A stretch of DNA of 64,000 bases. Origin: Bacillus sp. SD088 (GTDB lineage Bacteria > Bacillota > Bacilli > Bacillales > Bacillaceae_C). The DNA is taken from contig NZ_JADIJK010000028.1 of the NCBI RefSeq assembly GCF_017355205.1, positions 1 through 64,000 on the forward strand. Direction: 5' to 3'. The notes beneath the pieces are model-generated. The model made no database searches. It was not told the origin of the DNA and was given only the letters and a program-made list of their open reading frames with translations. Below are positions 8,649 through 17,768 of the stretch, piece after piece. Within the stretch, counting starts at the first letter, position 1; each line of letters begins with the position of its first letter. The translations under genes were made by a program, and so were the position numbers.

Positions 8649-8741
8649 CTATAAGTAAGAAAGACCTGCTATAACCGCAGTAGCAAGCATGGAAAAGATC
8701 ATAAGATAAATGACGACTTTTTGTATTTTTTTATTGGACAT
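8649..8741 (-). CDS. prli42: Prli42-like stressosome-anchoring miniprotein
   Basis: A 30-residue frame: a basic N-terminus (MSNKKIQK) and one membrane helix (residues 9-29) ending SYL. The pattern (Asn-Lys-Lys near the start, conserved helix with Met and Ala, Gly-Leu end) matches Prli42, the miniprotein that docks the stressosome at the membrane in Listeria and is conserved across Firmicutes. The ribosome site is a modest GGGGTG. The gene is short and easily missed. It faces the L,D-transpeptidase gene across a shared terminator. Confidence 0.8.
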   Translation of the reverse strand: MSNKKIQKVVIYLMIFSMLATAVIAGLSYL

Positions 8742-8944
8742 TTTGAAGCACCCCATCATTATTTCTTTATCTTTATTTTAGATGGAAAAAGCCAAGGATA
8801 CAAGCTTATTCTTTCATTTGGCATAGAAAATAAAGATTTTAAATAATTAAGCGCAGTGTTCAAATCGTTGTTTTCTAGTTAAATCGTGTTAAAATTATAA
8901 GATAAATACTATTAGGAATGATAATTTTGGGAGGTTTTATGTAT

Positions 8945-10066
8945 ATGGTTAATCAAGAACGTATTGTTAATGAATTTTTAGAGTTAGTGCAAATTGATTC
9001 TGAAACAACTCAGGAAGCAAATATTGCCAAAGTATTAAAGGAAAAATTTTCCTCCCTTGGTCTTGAAGTCTATGAAGATGATACAAAGGAAAAAACAGGG
9101 CATGGTGCTGGAAATTTATTTTGTACATTAAAGGGGAATAAACAAGGGGTCGATCCGATTTATTTCACCTGTCATATGGATACAGTCGTTCCGGGAAATG
9201 GAATTAAACCAACAATTAAGGATGGATACATCGTAACAGATGGAACAACGATCTTAGGCGCGGATGACAAAGCGGGAATTTCTGCCTTGTTAGAGGCAAT
9301 ACGCGTTATTCAAGAAGAAAATATCGAGCATGGTGATATTCAATTCGTCATTACAGTAGGAGAAGAATCAGGTTTAGTCGGAGCAAAAGCATTGGATCCA
9401 ACATTATTACACGCAAAATACGGCTTTGCGCTTGATAGTGATGAAAAAGTAGGAAATATCATTGTAGCTGCTCCAACACAAGCAAAGATTACTACTCATA
9501 TATATGGTAAAACAGCGCATGCTGGCGTAGCACCAGAAAAAGGCGTTTCAGCGATTACAATTGCAGCCAAAGCGGTTTCTAAAATGCCTCTTGGTCGAAT
9601 TGATGAAGAAACCACTGCGAACATTGGACGTTTTGAAGGTGGAAAGGCCACCAATATTGTGGCAGATGAGGTATTTGTATTGGCAGAAGCGCGTTCTCTC
9701 GTAGGTGAAAAAATGGAAGCACAAGTAGACGCGATGAAAAAGGCATTTGAAGAAACAGCTAAAGAAATGGGTGGATCTGCCGATACTGTTATTGACATTA
9801 TGTATCCGGGATTTAAATATTCCGATGGTGATCTTGTTGTCGAAATCGCGAAAAAAGCAGCCAAAAAAATTGGACGTGAACCTAACTTATTAAAAAGTGG
9901 TGGAGGTAGTGATGCGAATGTTTTCGCAGGCTTCAATATCCCCACAGTGAACTTAGCTGTTGGATATGAAGAAATTCATACAACAAATGAAAAGATGCCA
10001 GTTGAAGAACTTAGTAAATTAGCAGAAATGACTGTCGCTATTATTGAAGAAGTTTCTAATCAATAA
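8945..10066 (+). CDS. Tripeptidase T-like M20 metallopeptidase (YqjE family)
   Basis: A 373-residue cytosolic zinc aminopeptidase of family M20B. Metal-site residues are visible: His77 and Asp79 in CHMDT, the bridging Asp in GADDKAG (about 107), the Glu140-Glu141 pair in VGEESG, and a late His in EIHTTNE. The usual M20 dimerisation domain lies about residues 185-285. ATG at 8945 lies ten bases after GGGAGG and matches the YqjE start; an ATG at 8939 is also possible. It probably releases N-terminal residues from tripeptides. Confidence 0.9.
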   Translation: MVNQERIVNEFLELVQIDSETTQEANIAKVLKEKFSSLGLEVYEDDTKEKTGHGAGNLFCTLKGNKQGVDPIYFTCHMDTVVPGNGIKPTIKDGYIVTDGTTILGADDKAGISALLEAIRVIQEENIEHGDIQFVITVGEESGLVGAKALDPTLLHAKYGFALDSDEKVGNIIVAAPTQAKITTHIYGKTAHAGVAPEKGVSAITIAAKAVSKMPLGRIDEETTANIGRFEGGKATNIVADEVFVLAEARSLVGEKMEAQVDAMKKAFEETAKEMGGSADTVIDIMYPGFKYSDGDLVVEIAKKAAKKIGREPNLLKSGGGSDANVFAGFNIPTVNLAVGYEEIHTTNEKMPVEELSKLAEMTVAIIEEVSNQ

Positions 10067-10081
10067 CATACAGGTAGAGAT

Positions 10082-10503
10082 TGGGACAAGGTATTTTTAC
10101 CAAAATACTGAGGTACATATACCCTTGTTCCGGAAGTATACTTTGCTTTTCGCGGGCGAGTGGAAAGCCTCCTCAGGGAGGGCTTGCCGAACTCTCACTT
10201 AAGGCCACTGATTATGAGCAGTTATCGTTGAAGCGGAAGACAACGGATTAACGTGACAGGTGAGCTGCAGGAGCGTTCTATAGACCAAAGGCTAATAACA
10301 CGCCGTCCTGTCGCTTCGTCTGCCCTAGTCACATCCTGTACGTCGCAACGCCTTTGTGACCTACATCCTGTAGACCGGAGGAAACTAACTGCACGTCCAG
10401 CGATCGCATTCCATTATCAGGACTTTTTCAGTGGACTCTCTCACTTCTCGAAGGAGTCTAAGTATACTTCCTTCGTAAGGTAATTGCCTTGTTTGTCCCC
10501 CAA
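10082..10503. repeat. Composite repeat, copy C, bounded by GGGACAAG-type inverted ends
   Basis: The edges TTGGGACAAGG (10082 region) and CCTTGTTTGTCCCCC (near 10488-10502) are inverted relative to each other. Inside is a block shared with copy B (GTCCTGTCGCTTCGTCTG, then a CTAC-ATCCT-GTAG hairpin at 10361-10373). A second block, GTGACAGGTGAG then GCAGGAGCGTT (10253-10278), recurs inverted at 57345-57375. It fills the gap of almost 490 bases between the peptidase and cheW genes; no credible gene lies here. Confidence 0.65.
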
Positions 10504-10554
10504 GCTTAAATTTATGTCTCAGCCTCTACCTCTTTTGAAAGGAATGTATGGAAA

Positions 10555-11025
10555 ATGTCAGAGAAATCCGTTGTTTTTAATGCAGGAAAGGAAGAATATG
10601 CTATTCCTGTGCAGTATATCATTTCAATTGAAAACATGGAGGAAATTAATCCAATTCCCCATCTCCCTTCTTATGTAAGGGGCGTTGTACTATCGAGAGG
10701 TGAACTAATTCCCGTATTAGATCTAGCTGCTATTTTATATGAAAGCGCAACCCAGGTGGATATAGAGACACGTTTACTTGTCATTCATACGAAGGAATTT
10801 TCGTATGGTTTAGTTGTTCATGAGGCAAAAGAGATTCTGGAAATTCCTTCTGAAACACTGCAACAAGTAGGACTTGTCGCTTATGATAAAACCAAGTATT
10901 TTTCCGCTATTGCTAATTTACAAGATCGATTGATCACGATGATTGATCCGGAAGAATTACTAAATGTATTAGAGGGTGTAAAGGAAATAAAGAATTATAT
11001 GTCTATGCTAAAGCAAGAGGCTTAA
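10555..11025 (+). CDS. Stand-alone CheW-domain protein
   Basis: A 156-residue single-domain CheW protein. The two SH3-like barrels are visible as FNAGKEEYAIPVQYIISIE and VRGVVLSRGELIPVLDL, with the family's GVV-RG-IPV-D signature near residues 42-58. CheW couples chemoreceptors to the CheA kinase. No other chemotaxis gene is nearby, so its partner must lie elsewhere. A long C-terminal tail (residues 130-156) extends past the usual domain. An AAAGGAATG site precedes the ATG. Confidence 0.85.
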   Translation: MSEKSVVFNAGKEEYAIPVQYIISIENMEEINPIPHLPSYVRGVVLSRGELIPVLDLAAILYESATQVDIETRLLVIHTKEFSYGLVVHEAKEILEIPSETLQQVGLVAYDKTKYFSAIANLQDRLITMIDPEELLNVLEGVKEIKNYMSMLKQEA

Positions 11026-11059
11026 TATTTACCTTATTTTTTTCTGAGGATGATTGAAG

Positions 11060-12250
11060 GTGCAACAATTCTATCCTAAAAAAGGTCGAGTTATTTTACA
11101 TGTGGATATGAACAGCTTCTTTGCCTCTGTTGAAATGGCTTATGATCCAACATTGAAGGGGAAACCTTTAGCCATTGCTGGAGATGAAAAGCAACGAAAG
11201 GGAATCGTTGTGACATGCAGTTATGAAGCGCGAAAATTTGGAATCAAGACGCCGATGCCTCTTTGGGAAGCGAAAAAACTTTGCTCAGGATTACTTGTGA
11301 AAAAGCCTAACTTTGAGCGTTATCGTCAGGCTTCTCAAGCCATGTTTGAATTGTTACGTACGTTCTCTGATATAGTGGAACCTGTTTCAATCGACGAGGG
11401 ATATATAGACATTTCGGCATGTCAAGAACTTGGAAGCCCATTGGAAATTGCCAATCAAATCCAACAACTGTTACTAAATCAATTGGACTTGCCCTGTAGT
11501 ATTGGTATTGCTCCTAATAAGTTTTTAGCAAAAATGGCTTCTGATATGAAGAAACCGCTAGGGATCACGATTTTACGTAAGAGAGAGGTTCCACAAATTT
11601 TGTGGCCTTTGCCTGTAGTGGAAATGCATGGTGTTGGCGAAAAAACAGCGATAAAATTGGCATCAAAACAAATTCAAACGATCGGCGATTTGGCTAATGC
11701 CCATGAGATGCAGCTTCGTGCTGCATTGGGCATTCGAGGGATAAAATTAAAGGAGAGGGCAAATGGTGAGGACATTCGTCCTGTGGATCCGGAAGCTGCA
11801 GCGGAAAATAAAAGTGTGGGCAATTCTTTGACCTTGCCACAAGATTTAGCGAACCAAGCCGAGCTGCTTTCTGTGCTTGAAAAATTAGCCAAGAGTGTTT
11901 CAGTTAGACTGAAGAAAAAAGGATATTTAACTATGAATGTGGGAATTACCATTCGGTATAAAGATCGAAAAACAATTACGAGAAGCAGAAAATTAAGAAA
12001 TTCTTTGATTCAGTCAGAAGAGATATTTTTAGAGGCTAAACATTTATTTATTGAACATTGGAATGGTGACCCGGTACGCCTTCTAGGGATTACAGGGATG
12101 GACCTTATAGACGAAGATCAAGCCTATGAACAGCTTAATCTTTTTACATTTGAAAAAGCGGCGAAGCTAGAGCCGCTTCATCAAGTAGTCAGCCAACTTC
12201 GTGATAAATATGGTGATACGATCTTTAAGAAAGGGAAGGACTTTAAGTAA
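11060..12250 (+). CDS. dinB: DNA polymerase IV (Y family, YqjH type)
   Basis: A 396-residue translesion polymerase. The catalytic acidic residues are Asp16 in HVDMNSFF and Asp112-Glu113 in SIDEGY. A helix-hairpin-helix segment (MHGVGEKTA) and a little-finger domain follow. Near the C-terminus, residues 358-362 read QLNLF, a close match to the beta-clamp binding consensus. GTG at 11060, ten bases after GAGGA, gives the same N-terminus as B. subtilis YqjH; a TTG two codons earlier is the alternative. It converges on yueI with only 12 bases between the stop codons. Confidence 0.93.
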   Translation: MQQFYPKKGRVILHVDMNSFFASVEMAYDPTLKGKPLAIAGDEKQRKGIVVTCSYEARKFGIKTPMPLWEAKKLCSGLLVKKPNFERYRQASQAMFELLRTFSDIVEPVSIDEGYIDISACQELGSPLEIANQIQQLLLNQLDLPCSIGIAPNKFLAKMASDMKKPLGITILRKREVPQILWPLPVVEMHGVGEKTAIKLASKQIQTIGDLANAHEMQLRAALGIRGIKLKERANGEDIRPVDPEAAAENKSVGNSLTLPQDLANQAELLSVLEKLAKSVSVRLKKKGYLTMNVGITIRYKDRKTITRSRKLRNSLIQSEEIFLEAKHLFIEHWNGDPVRLLGITGMDLIDEDQAYEQLNLFTFEKAAKLEPLHQVVSQLRDKYGDTIFKKGKDFK

Positions 12251-12262
12251 ATCTTTATTATC

Positions 12263-12706
12263 TTATTTTCTTAAAAATCCTTTTAATCCAGAAAAAATCC
12301 CCTTTTTTTTCTTCGTGGGCGGCGTTAGCTGCTCCTTTTTTTTAGAAACAAAGATTTCTTCTTTGTCAATCGCATGATTATACGTTAGCACTAAGCCGAT
12401 ATTTGTAACAGATGTGTGGTTATTAATAATCGAAAAGGCAATTTGGTTGTTTCTTGCTATGACGATGTAGTCGGATAAATAACTATAATCGAGCTCCCCG
12501 TTCAGTAAAAGAGTTGCTTTCGGATTTTCTTTCATCAATTGGACGACTTGTGGATAAGTACCTTGTTCCATAACTTGACCTTTTGTTAAGACTACAACAA
12601 TTCTTTCTCGCAATGTTCCAAGGTATTTTTTGCGTTCTTCAGGCTTTATTTGTTTTTCTCCATACATACCTTTTTCAAGATAATCGTCTATATTTGATTT
12701 CTCCAC
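12263..12706 (-). CDS. yueI: YueI family protein (DUF1694)
   Basis: A 147-residue protein recognisable from DYLEKGMYG, the KPEERKKYLGTLRERIV block and LLLNGELDYSYLSDYI, then a lysine-rich tail ending GLKGFLRK. The family's function is unknown. It begins with GTG at 12706, six bases after GGAGGTG; the frame stays open far upstream but there it lies antisense-shifted inside zwf and is not coding. B. subtilis has gndA at this place, so this gene is a local rearrangement. Confidence 0.85.
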   Translation of the reverse strand: MEKSNIDDYLEKGMYGEKQIKPEERKKYLGTLRERIVVVLTKGQVMEQGTYPQVVQLMKENPKATLLLNGELDYSYLSDYIVIARNNQIAFSIINNHTSVTNIGLVLTYNHAIDKEEIFVSKKKEQLTPPTKKKKGIFSGLKGFLRK

Positions 12707-12756
12707 GGCAAACACCTCCGCGATACTATATTCATTAAGATGATGGACTGTTAACT

Positions 12757-12783
12757 GGAAGGGCGTGAGTTCACAGCCCTTCC
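12757..12783 (-). terminator. Stem-loop after zwf
   Basis: GGAAGGGC (12757-12764) pairs with GCCCTTCC (12776-12783), and the flanking CTGTT/AACAG bases extend the stem. The T-run is poor, so it may be a weak terminator or an RNA-stabilising hairpin between zwf and yueI. Confidence 0.55.
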
Positions 12784-12800
12784 AACAGTTGAGTTGACAA

Positions 12801-14291
12801 TCAGTTTTTATCGTGAGTAACAGACCACCACTGGAACCCATCCTTCTCCAATAATTGATCAGATTCCACGGGACCCATTGAACCGGCAGGATAATTTGGA
12901 AATTGTGCCTTGTTTTCTTCCCATACACGACTAATTTTATCAACGAAATTCCAAGAAAGAGCAACTTCATCCCAATGTGTAAAGTTAGTCGCATCACCAC
13001 GTAAGCAATCATGAAGCAATTTTTCATATGCTTCAGGAGTGTTATAACCAGCGATATCATTGGTTGAAAAGTCCAATTTAACTGGCTTTGTCTCCATAGA
13101 ATGTCCTGTATTCTTAGCATTCAAATGCAATGTGATTCCTTCTTCAGGCTGGATATGAATGACAAGCAGATTAGGAGCCAATTTGTCATCAGAATTATAG
13201 TATAAATTCATTGGCACATCTTTAAATTGAATAATAATTTTGGTTGATTTTGTTGACATCCGTTTGCCTGTTCGAATGTAAAAAGGAACACCTGCCCAGC
13301 GGAAATTATCAATCATTAGTTTTCCTGCCACAAATGTGGCTGTATTTGAATCAGGTTGTACATTTGTTTCTTCACGATAACCAAGAACGGGTTGTTCTGG
13401 GGTGTTGCTTGGTCCATATTGACCGCGAACAAAATAGTTTTCAACCTCTTCGTCTTCCATTGGTTTTAACGCTCTTAGAACCTTTACTTTTTCACTACGA
13501 ATTTCTCGAGGTGTCAAGCGAATAGGGGGTTCCATGGCTAGTAAGGCCACCATCTGTAACATATGGTTTTGAACCATATCTCTTAGGGCACCACTATTTT
13601 CATAATAGCCACCGCGTTCCTCAACTCCTAAGACTTCACTTGAAGTCACCTGGATATTAGAAATAAAGCGATTATTCCAGAGCGGTTCAAAAATGGCATT
13701 TGCAAAACGAATAACTTCAATATTTTGCACCATCTCTTTGCCAAGATAATGATCGATACGATAAATATCATTTTCATCAAACACATTGCGAATACGCGTA
13801 TTTAATTCTTTGGCTGATTCCAAATTATGCCCAAAAGGCTTTTCAATGACAAGTCTTTGGAAGCCAGCTGTCTCTGTTAAACCATCTTGTTTTAGATGTT
13901 CGGCAATCGTTCCAAAAAATTCAGGCGCCATGGCTAGATAGAAGATTCGATTCCCTTGTAAGGAATACTTTTCGTCTAATTCGTTCGCTAACTCGTTCAG
14001 TTTTATGTATGATGAAGAATCGGATACATCATGGGATTGATAATAGAAACGAGATATAAATTCTTCGACATTTTTGGCTTCAGGAATAGAAGAAAGCACA
14101 GAATCTTTTACATGAGCTTGTAATATATCATTGCTCCAAGGTCGTCTCCCGACCCCGATTACAGCAAAATGTTCGGCTAGTTGTCCTTTTGTAAAAAGGT
14201 GATAAAGAGAAGGATAAAGTTTTCGCTTAGCTAAATCGCCTGTTGCTCCGAATATGGTAAACAAAGATGCAGGTGTTTCTGATTGGATCAT
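12801..14291 (-). CDS. zwf: Glucose-6-phosphate 1-dehydrogenase
   Basis: A 496-residue enzyme catalysing the first step of the oxidative pentose phosphate pathway, making NADPH and 6-phosphogluconolactone. The nucleotide-binding motif [11 protein letters not shown] lies at residues 14-24, and the substrate-binding signature RIDHYLGKE near 178-186. The length is normal. GAGG precedes the ATG. It diverges from rnz across about 157 bases. The companion 6-phosphogluconate dehydrogenase gene is not next to it. Confidence 0.95.
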   Translation of the reverse strand: MIQSETPASLFTIFGATGDLAKRKLYPSLYHLFTKGQLAEHFAVIGVGRRPWSNDILQAHVKDSVLSSIPEAKNVEEFISRFYYQSHDVSDSSSYIKLNELANELDEKYSLQGNRIFYLAMAPEFFGTIAEHLKQDGLTETAGFQRLVIEKPFGHNLESAKELNTRIRNVFDENDIYRIDHYLGKEMVQNIEVIRFANAIFEPLWNNRFISNIQVTSSEVLGVEERGGYYENSGALRDMVQNHMLQMVALLAMEPPIRLTPREIRSEKVKVLRALKPMEDEEVENYFVRGQYGPSNTPEQPVLGYREETNVQPDSNTATFVAGKLMIDNFRWAGVPFYIRTGKRMSTKSTKIIIQFKDVPMNLYYNSDDKLAPNLLVIHIQPEEGITLHLNAKNTGHSMETKPVKLDFSTNDIAGYNTPEAYEKLLHDCLRGDATNFTHWDEVALSWNFVDKISRVWEENKAQFPNYPAGSMGPVESDQLLEKDGFQWWSVTHDKN

Positions 14292-14448
14292 TTCGTCAAC
14301 CTCACTTTTTATAAGTAATACCTATATATTTATTTTATCAATTTTATTGGAAAAACTCGACTATTGGATCGAAAATTTGCAAATTTCCATTTCCCAAGCT
14401 CATAATGTAAAATATATGAAAACGATTATTGGGGGTTTGGCATTTGGC

Positions 14449-15378
14449 ATGGAACTTTTATTTTTAGGTACAGGAGCTGGGATTCCCGCTAAACAACGCA
14501 ATGTCTCATCGCTCGCATTCATGTTGCTTCAAGAGAGAAATGCGGTCTGGCTTTTTGATTGCGGGGAAGCAACCCAACATCAAATTTTACATACGTCTTT
14601 AAAACCGGGAAAGATTGAAAAGATTTTTATCTCGCATTTGCATGGAGATCATATATATGGTTTGCCTGGGCTAATAGGGAGTCGATCCTTTCAAGGTGGA
14701 ACGACTGAATTGACCATCTACGGTCCAAAGGGAATTCGTGACTTCATTGAGATCTCTCTTAGTGTCAGCCAAACTCGGCTGCGTTATCCTCTAACTATTG
14801 TCGAAATAGAAGAAGGACATATATTTGAGGATGATCAATTTCTTGTCGAAACAGCCTTTTTGGATCATGGCATCCCCAGTTTTGGTTTTAGAATTACAGA
14901 GCGTGACCTACCTGGAACCCTTGATTCAGCACGACTTAAGGCAAAGGGAATTCCCCCTGGTCCAATTTACAAACAGTTAAAAATGGGTGAAACCGTTCAA
15001 CTAGATAATGGTGAAACTGTTTCCGGATTAGATTATTTAGGTCCTGATATCAGAGGACGGATTATCACGATCCTTGGTGATACTCGTCCATGTGAAAATG
15101 CCCTTCAGTTAGCTGAAAATGCAGACGTGCTTGTCCACGAAGCCACTTTTGCAGCTGGTAATGAAGAGATGGCTGCAGAATATTTTCATTCTACCACCAC
15201 ACAAGCAGCTAAAATAGCCAAACAAGCAGGTGTGCAAGAATTGATCCTAAATCATATTAGCTCTCGATATTTAACGGCGGATTGGGAGCAGCTTGTCAAA
15301 GAAGCAAGATCTATTTTTCAAAATACGCAGTTATCCAACGACTTTTCGCATATGACGATTGCCCCGCATAAATCCTGA
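14449..15378 (+). CDS. rnz: Ribonuclease Z (tRNA 3' processing)
   Basis: A 309-residue metallo-beta-lactamase-fold nuclease that trims the 3' end of CCA-less tRNA precursors. The zinc motif is HLHGDH (His63, His65, Asp67, His68), with the GDTRP and HEATFA segments further on. The frame is open to 14254, but ATG at 14449 gives the family start [13 protein letters not shown]. The upstream GGGGG is 13 bases away, so initiation may be weak. Confidence 0.94.
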   Translation: MELLFLGTGAGIPAKQRNVSSLAFMLLQERNAVWLFDCGEATQHQILHTSLKPGKIEKIFISHLHGDHIYGLPGLIGSRSFQGGTTELTIYGPKGIRDFIEISLSVSQTRLRYPLTIVEIEEGHIFEDDQFLVETAFLDHGIPSFGFRITERDLPGTLDSARLKAKGIPPGPIYKQLKMGETVQLDNGETVSGLDYLGPDIRGRIITILGDTRPCENALQLAENADVLVHEATFAAGNEEMAAEYFHSTTTQAAKIAKQAGVQELILNHISSRYLTADWEQLVKEARSIFQNTQLSNDFSHMTIAPHKS

Positions 15379-15393
15379 TGGGCAATCGTTTTT
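15355..15393 (+). terminator. Terminator overlapping the end of rnz
   Basis: ACGATTGCCC (15355-15364) pairs with GGGCAATCGT (15380-15389), followed by TTTT. The left arm is made of the last rnz codons. Confidence 0.8.
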
Positions 15394-15399
15394 GCGGCT

Positions 15400-15606
15400 T
15401 AGGAATTTATAAAATTGCAGCCTGTGGATAAGTTGTAATTTCGAGTTTCGTCGTCTAACTCCAGCGCTCAGCGACTAGCAAACTTTCGGTGCCTTCCTAC
15501 GATAAGTCAACATCAGCTCGCCTTATCAGGCTCACTGTGTTTCCTTTATCTCGTCAGGCCCCTAAAAAGTTTGTACGTCGCTAAACGGGCGCTTGCGCTT
15601 TTCTTA
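15400..15606. repeat. Composite intergenic repeat, copy D
   Basis: Opposite orientation to copy B: it opens with the TGTGGATAA edge (15423-15431), continues CTCCAGCGCTCAGCGACTAGCAA, and ends in GGGCGCTTGCGCTTTTC. It abuts the stop codon of namA. Confidence 0.75.
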
Positions 15607-16626
15607 TTAACCCCAGCCTCTCTGATATTGCTTAGGAGATGGCAGTGCATAGTTTAATTCATTTGCTGCTTCCTTCGCCCAATAAGGGTTTCGTAATAAG
15701 GCCCGTCCAATAAAAACTAGATCTGCTCGGTTGTTTTGTAAAATCTCTTCTGCTTGAATTCCGCTTGTGATTAAGCCAACAGCACCAGTTGGAATATTAG
15801 CAGCATGACGGATTTTTTCAGAAAAAGGCACTTGATAACCAGGGAAGGCACGGGGCGAAGCAGGAACAACTCCACCTGAGCTTACATCAATTAAGTCTAT
15901 ACCTTGCTCTTTGATCCATTGTCCAATTTGGATATAATCCTCTGCTTGAAGTCCCTCTTTCTGATATTCACTTGCAGATATCCGCACAAACAGAGGCCCA
16001 TCCCAAACTTGTTGAACGGCATTAATCGTTTCACGTAAAAATCGATAGCGATTTTCTTGTGTACCACCATAATCATCTGTGCGATGATTCGTAAGCGGGG
16101 ATAGGAATTCATTGATTAAATATCCATGTGCTGCATGAAGCTCAATCACATCAAACTCGGCTTTTTTTGCTCGTCTTGCTGCATCAGCGAAAGCTTGAAC
16201 GGTGTTCTTTATTTCCGCTTTCGTCATTTCTTTTGGTGTTTTTGTATGTTCATCGAATGGAAGTGCACTTGGAGCTAGAATATCTTCTTCCAAAATAGCC
16301 TTTCTTCCAGCGTGAGCAAGTTGAATACCAGAAGCCGCTCCCTGTTGCTTCATCCGTGATGTTAAATTTTTAAAACCTGTAATATGGTTATCGCCCCAAA
16401 TTCCCAAATCTTGAGGGCTAATTCTTCCTTCAGGAGTAACAGCTGTAGCTTCTACCATGACTAAGCCTACCTGCCCAACAGCTCGACTCGTATAATGGGT
16501 TTCATGCCAAGCATTCACCATTCCATCTTCCTGTTCGCAGGAATACATACACATAGGGGACATGACAATTCTATTTTTTAATCTTACGTTTTTTATCTGA
16601 TAGGGCTCGAATAGCTTGATTGACAA
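15607..16626 (-). CDS. namA: NADPH dehydrogenase of the old yellow enzyme family
   Basis: A 339-residue FMN enzyme of the YqjM class, reducing activated alkenes and other xenobiotics with NADPH. The class-defining Cys26 and Tyr28 are in PMCMYS, at the same numbers as YqjM. The substrate-binding His pair is in ELHAAHGYL, and the phosphate-site segment is GRALLRNP. The ribosome site is weak (an AAAGGAAGTGG stretch upstream). The stop codon abuts repeat copy D, with no separate terminator seen. Confidence 0.93.
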   Translation of the reverse strand: MSIKLFEPYQIKNVRLKNRIVMSPMCMYSCEQEDGMVNAWHETHYTSRAVGQVGLVMVEATAVTPEGRISPQDLGIWGDNHITGFKNLTSRMKQQGAASGIQLAHAGRKAILEEDILAPSALPFDEHTKTPKEMTKAEIKNTVQAFADAARRAKKAEFDVIELHAAHGYLINEFLSPLTNHRTDDYGGTQENRYRFLRETINAVQQVWDGPLFVRISASEYQKEGLQAEDYIQIGQWIKEQGIDLIDVSSGGVVPASPRAFPGYQVPFSEKIRHAANIPTGAVGLITSGIQAEEILQNNRADLVFIGRALLRNPYWAKEAANELNYALPSPKQYQRGWG

Positions 16627-16729
16627 TGCAGTCCACTTCCTTTACTTCTTTAAAATATGACTGTGTACCATTATATCAATGGTTGAATAGAAGAGGTAGC
16701 GGTAAGCTCATGAACGATCAGAAAAATAA

Positions 16730-17551
16730 TTAGTTTGGCTTGTCAAATAAAGCAGCTAATTTCTTAGATTGCTTTTCAGCAGTTAAAATACAAGCAGTAA
16801 TGGATTGTGCGACCTTATGTTTTTGTAGGGTGTTAAGTCCAGCTTCCGTTGTTCCTCCTGGACTAGTGACACGTTCTCTTAATTCGGCTGCTTCTTGGCT
16901 TGTCTCCTCCAACATGTGAACGGCACCTATCATCGTTTGAAGAATGAGCTGTTGTGCCATCTCTTTTTCAATTCCCATTTGTTTAGCCGCTTTTTCCATT
17001 GCTTCGACAATATAATAAAAATAAGCTGGACCGCTTCCCGAGAGGGCCGTAATCGCATCAAGTTGATTTTCCTCCACGATAAAAGTGCGACCAATCGCCG
17101 AAAAAACCGTTTGGGTTAATTGTTGCTGCGCCTGAGAAGCAGATGAATGAAAGGCAATGGCTGTAGCAGACTTTCCAACACTAGCTGATGTATTAGGCAT
17201 AGCGCGTGCGATGGCATAATCGTTTTTAAGATAAGTAGAAATAGTATCAATGGATATTCCCGCCATCACCGAAACGATGAAAGATTGTTTTGGAAGATAG
17301 GGATTCAGTTGTTGTAAAACTTCTTCAGCATTCTTTGGCTTAACAGCAAGAATCACTATATCCGAGTCTTGCAATAGTTTTTGCAGATCATAAGTCGTTT
17401 GCACACCATATTGATTCCGTAAACTTTCTAATCTAGCTATCGAATGGCGATTTGTGACCCAAAGATCTTGGGAAGAGCAAACATTCTTATCTATTATTCC
17501 TTTTAAAATTGCTTCAGCCATGGAACCTGCCCCAATAAAGGTTATTTTCAT
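16730..17551 (-). CDS. proI: Pyrroline-5-carboxylate reductase
   Basis: A 273-residue enzyme making proline from pyrroline-5-carboxylate with NADPH. The Rossmann motif IGAGSMA lies at residues 6-12, and the C-terminal signature runs from ALSGSGPAYF to RVTSPGGTT. ATG at 17551 is the family start; 13 more upstream codons are open but unlike the family. The B. subtilis gene at the same place is proI (yqjO), hence the symbol. Confidence 0.92.
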   Translation of the reverse strand: MKITFIGAGSMAEAILKGIIDKNVCSSQDLWVTNRHSIARLESLRNQYGVQTTYDLQKLLQDSDIVILAVKPKNAEEVLQQLNPYLPKQSFIVSVMAGISIDTISTYLKNDYAIARAMPNTSASVGKSATAIAFHSSASQAQQQLTQTVFSAIGRTFIVEENQLDAITALSGSGPAYFYYIVEAMEKAAKQMGIEKEMAQQLILQTMIGAVHMLEETSQEAAELRERVTSPGGTTEAGLNTLQKHKVAQSITACILTAEKQSKKLAALFDKPN

Positions 17552-17768
17552 TGTATTCACTCTTTTCTTTAGAAAATAAAAAACTTCCATCCAAGTTAGG
17601 ATGAAAGATCTTTTTCGACTTGAAGTTATCTTTGATTATGCAAATCATCATTGCGCTTGTCAAGGGAAAGAAGTTGAGAAAATTTAAGCCTATTCGATTA
17701 GTAAGATTTCATCTATACTATTGAGTAGATCATGATTATAAATAAGGATGGGTAGTGGAGATATATTC

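Noticed and set aside
10253-10483. Open frame of about 76 codons within repeat copy C
   Set aside because: It starts inside a shared repeat block, lacks a ribosome site and is broken in the other copies.
12549-12557. DnaA-box nonamer inside yueI (and another at 27536-27544 in yqzK)
   Set aside because: Single sites inside genes; no cluster, no AT-rich unwinding element and no dnaA or dnaN nearby, so not an origin.
12707-13120. Upstream extension of the yueI frame across the end of zwf
   Set aside because: It is out of frame with zwf on the same strand, where zwf is clearly coding; the GTG at 12706 has a strong ribosome site and gives the family length.
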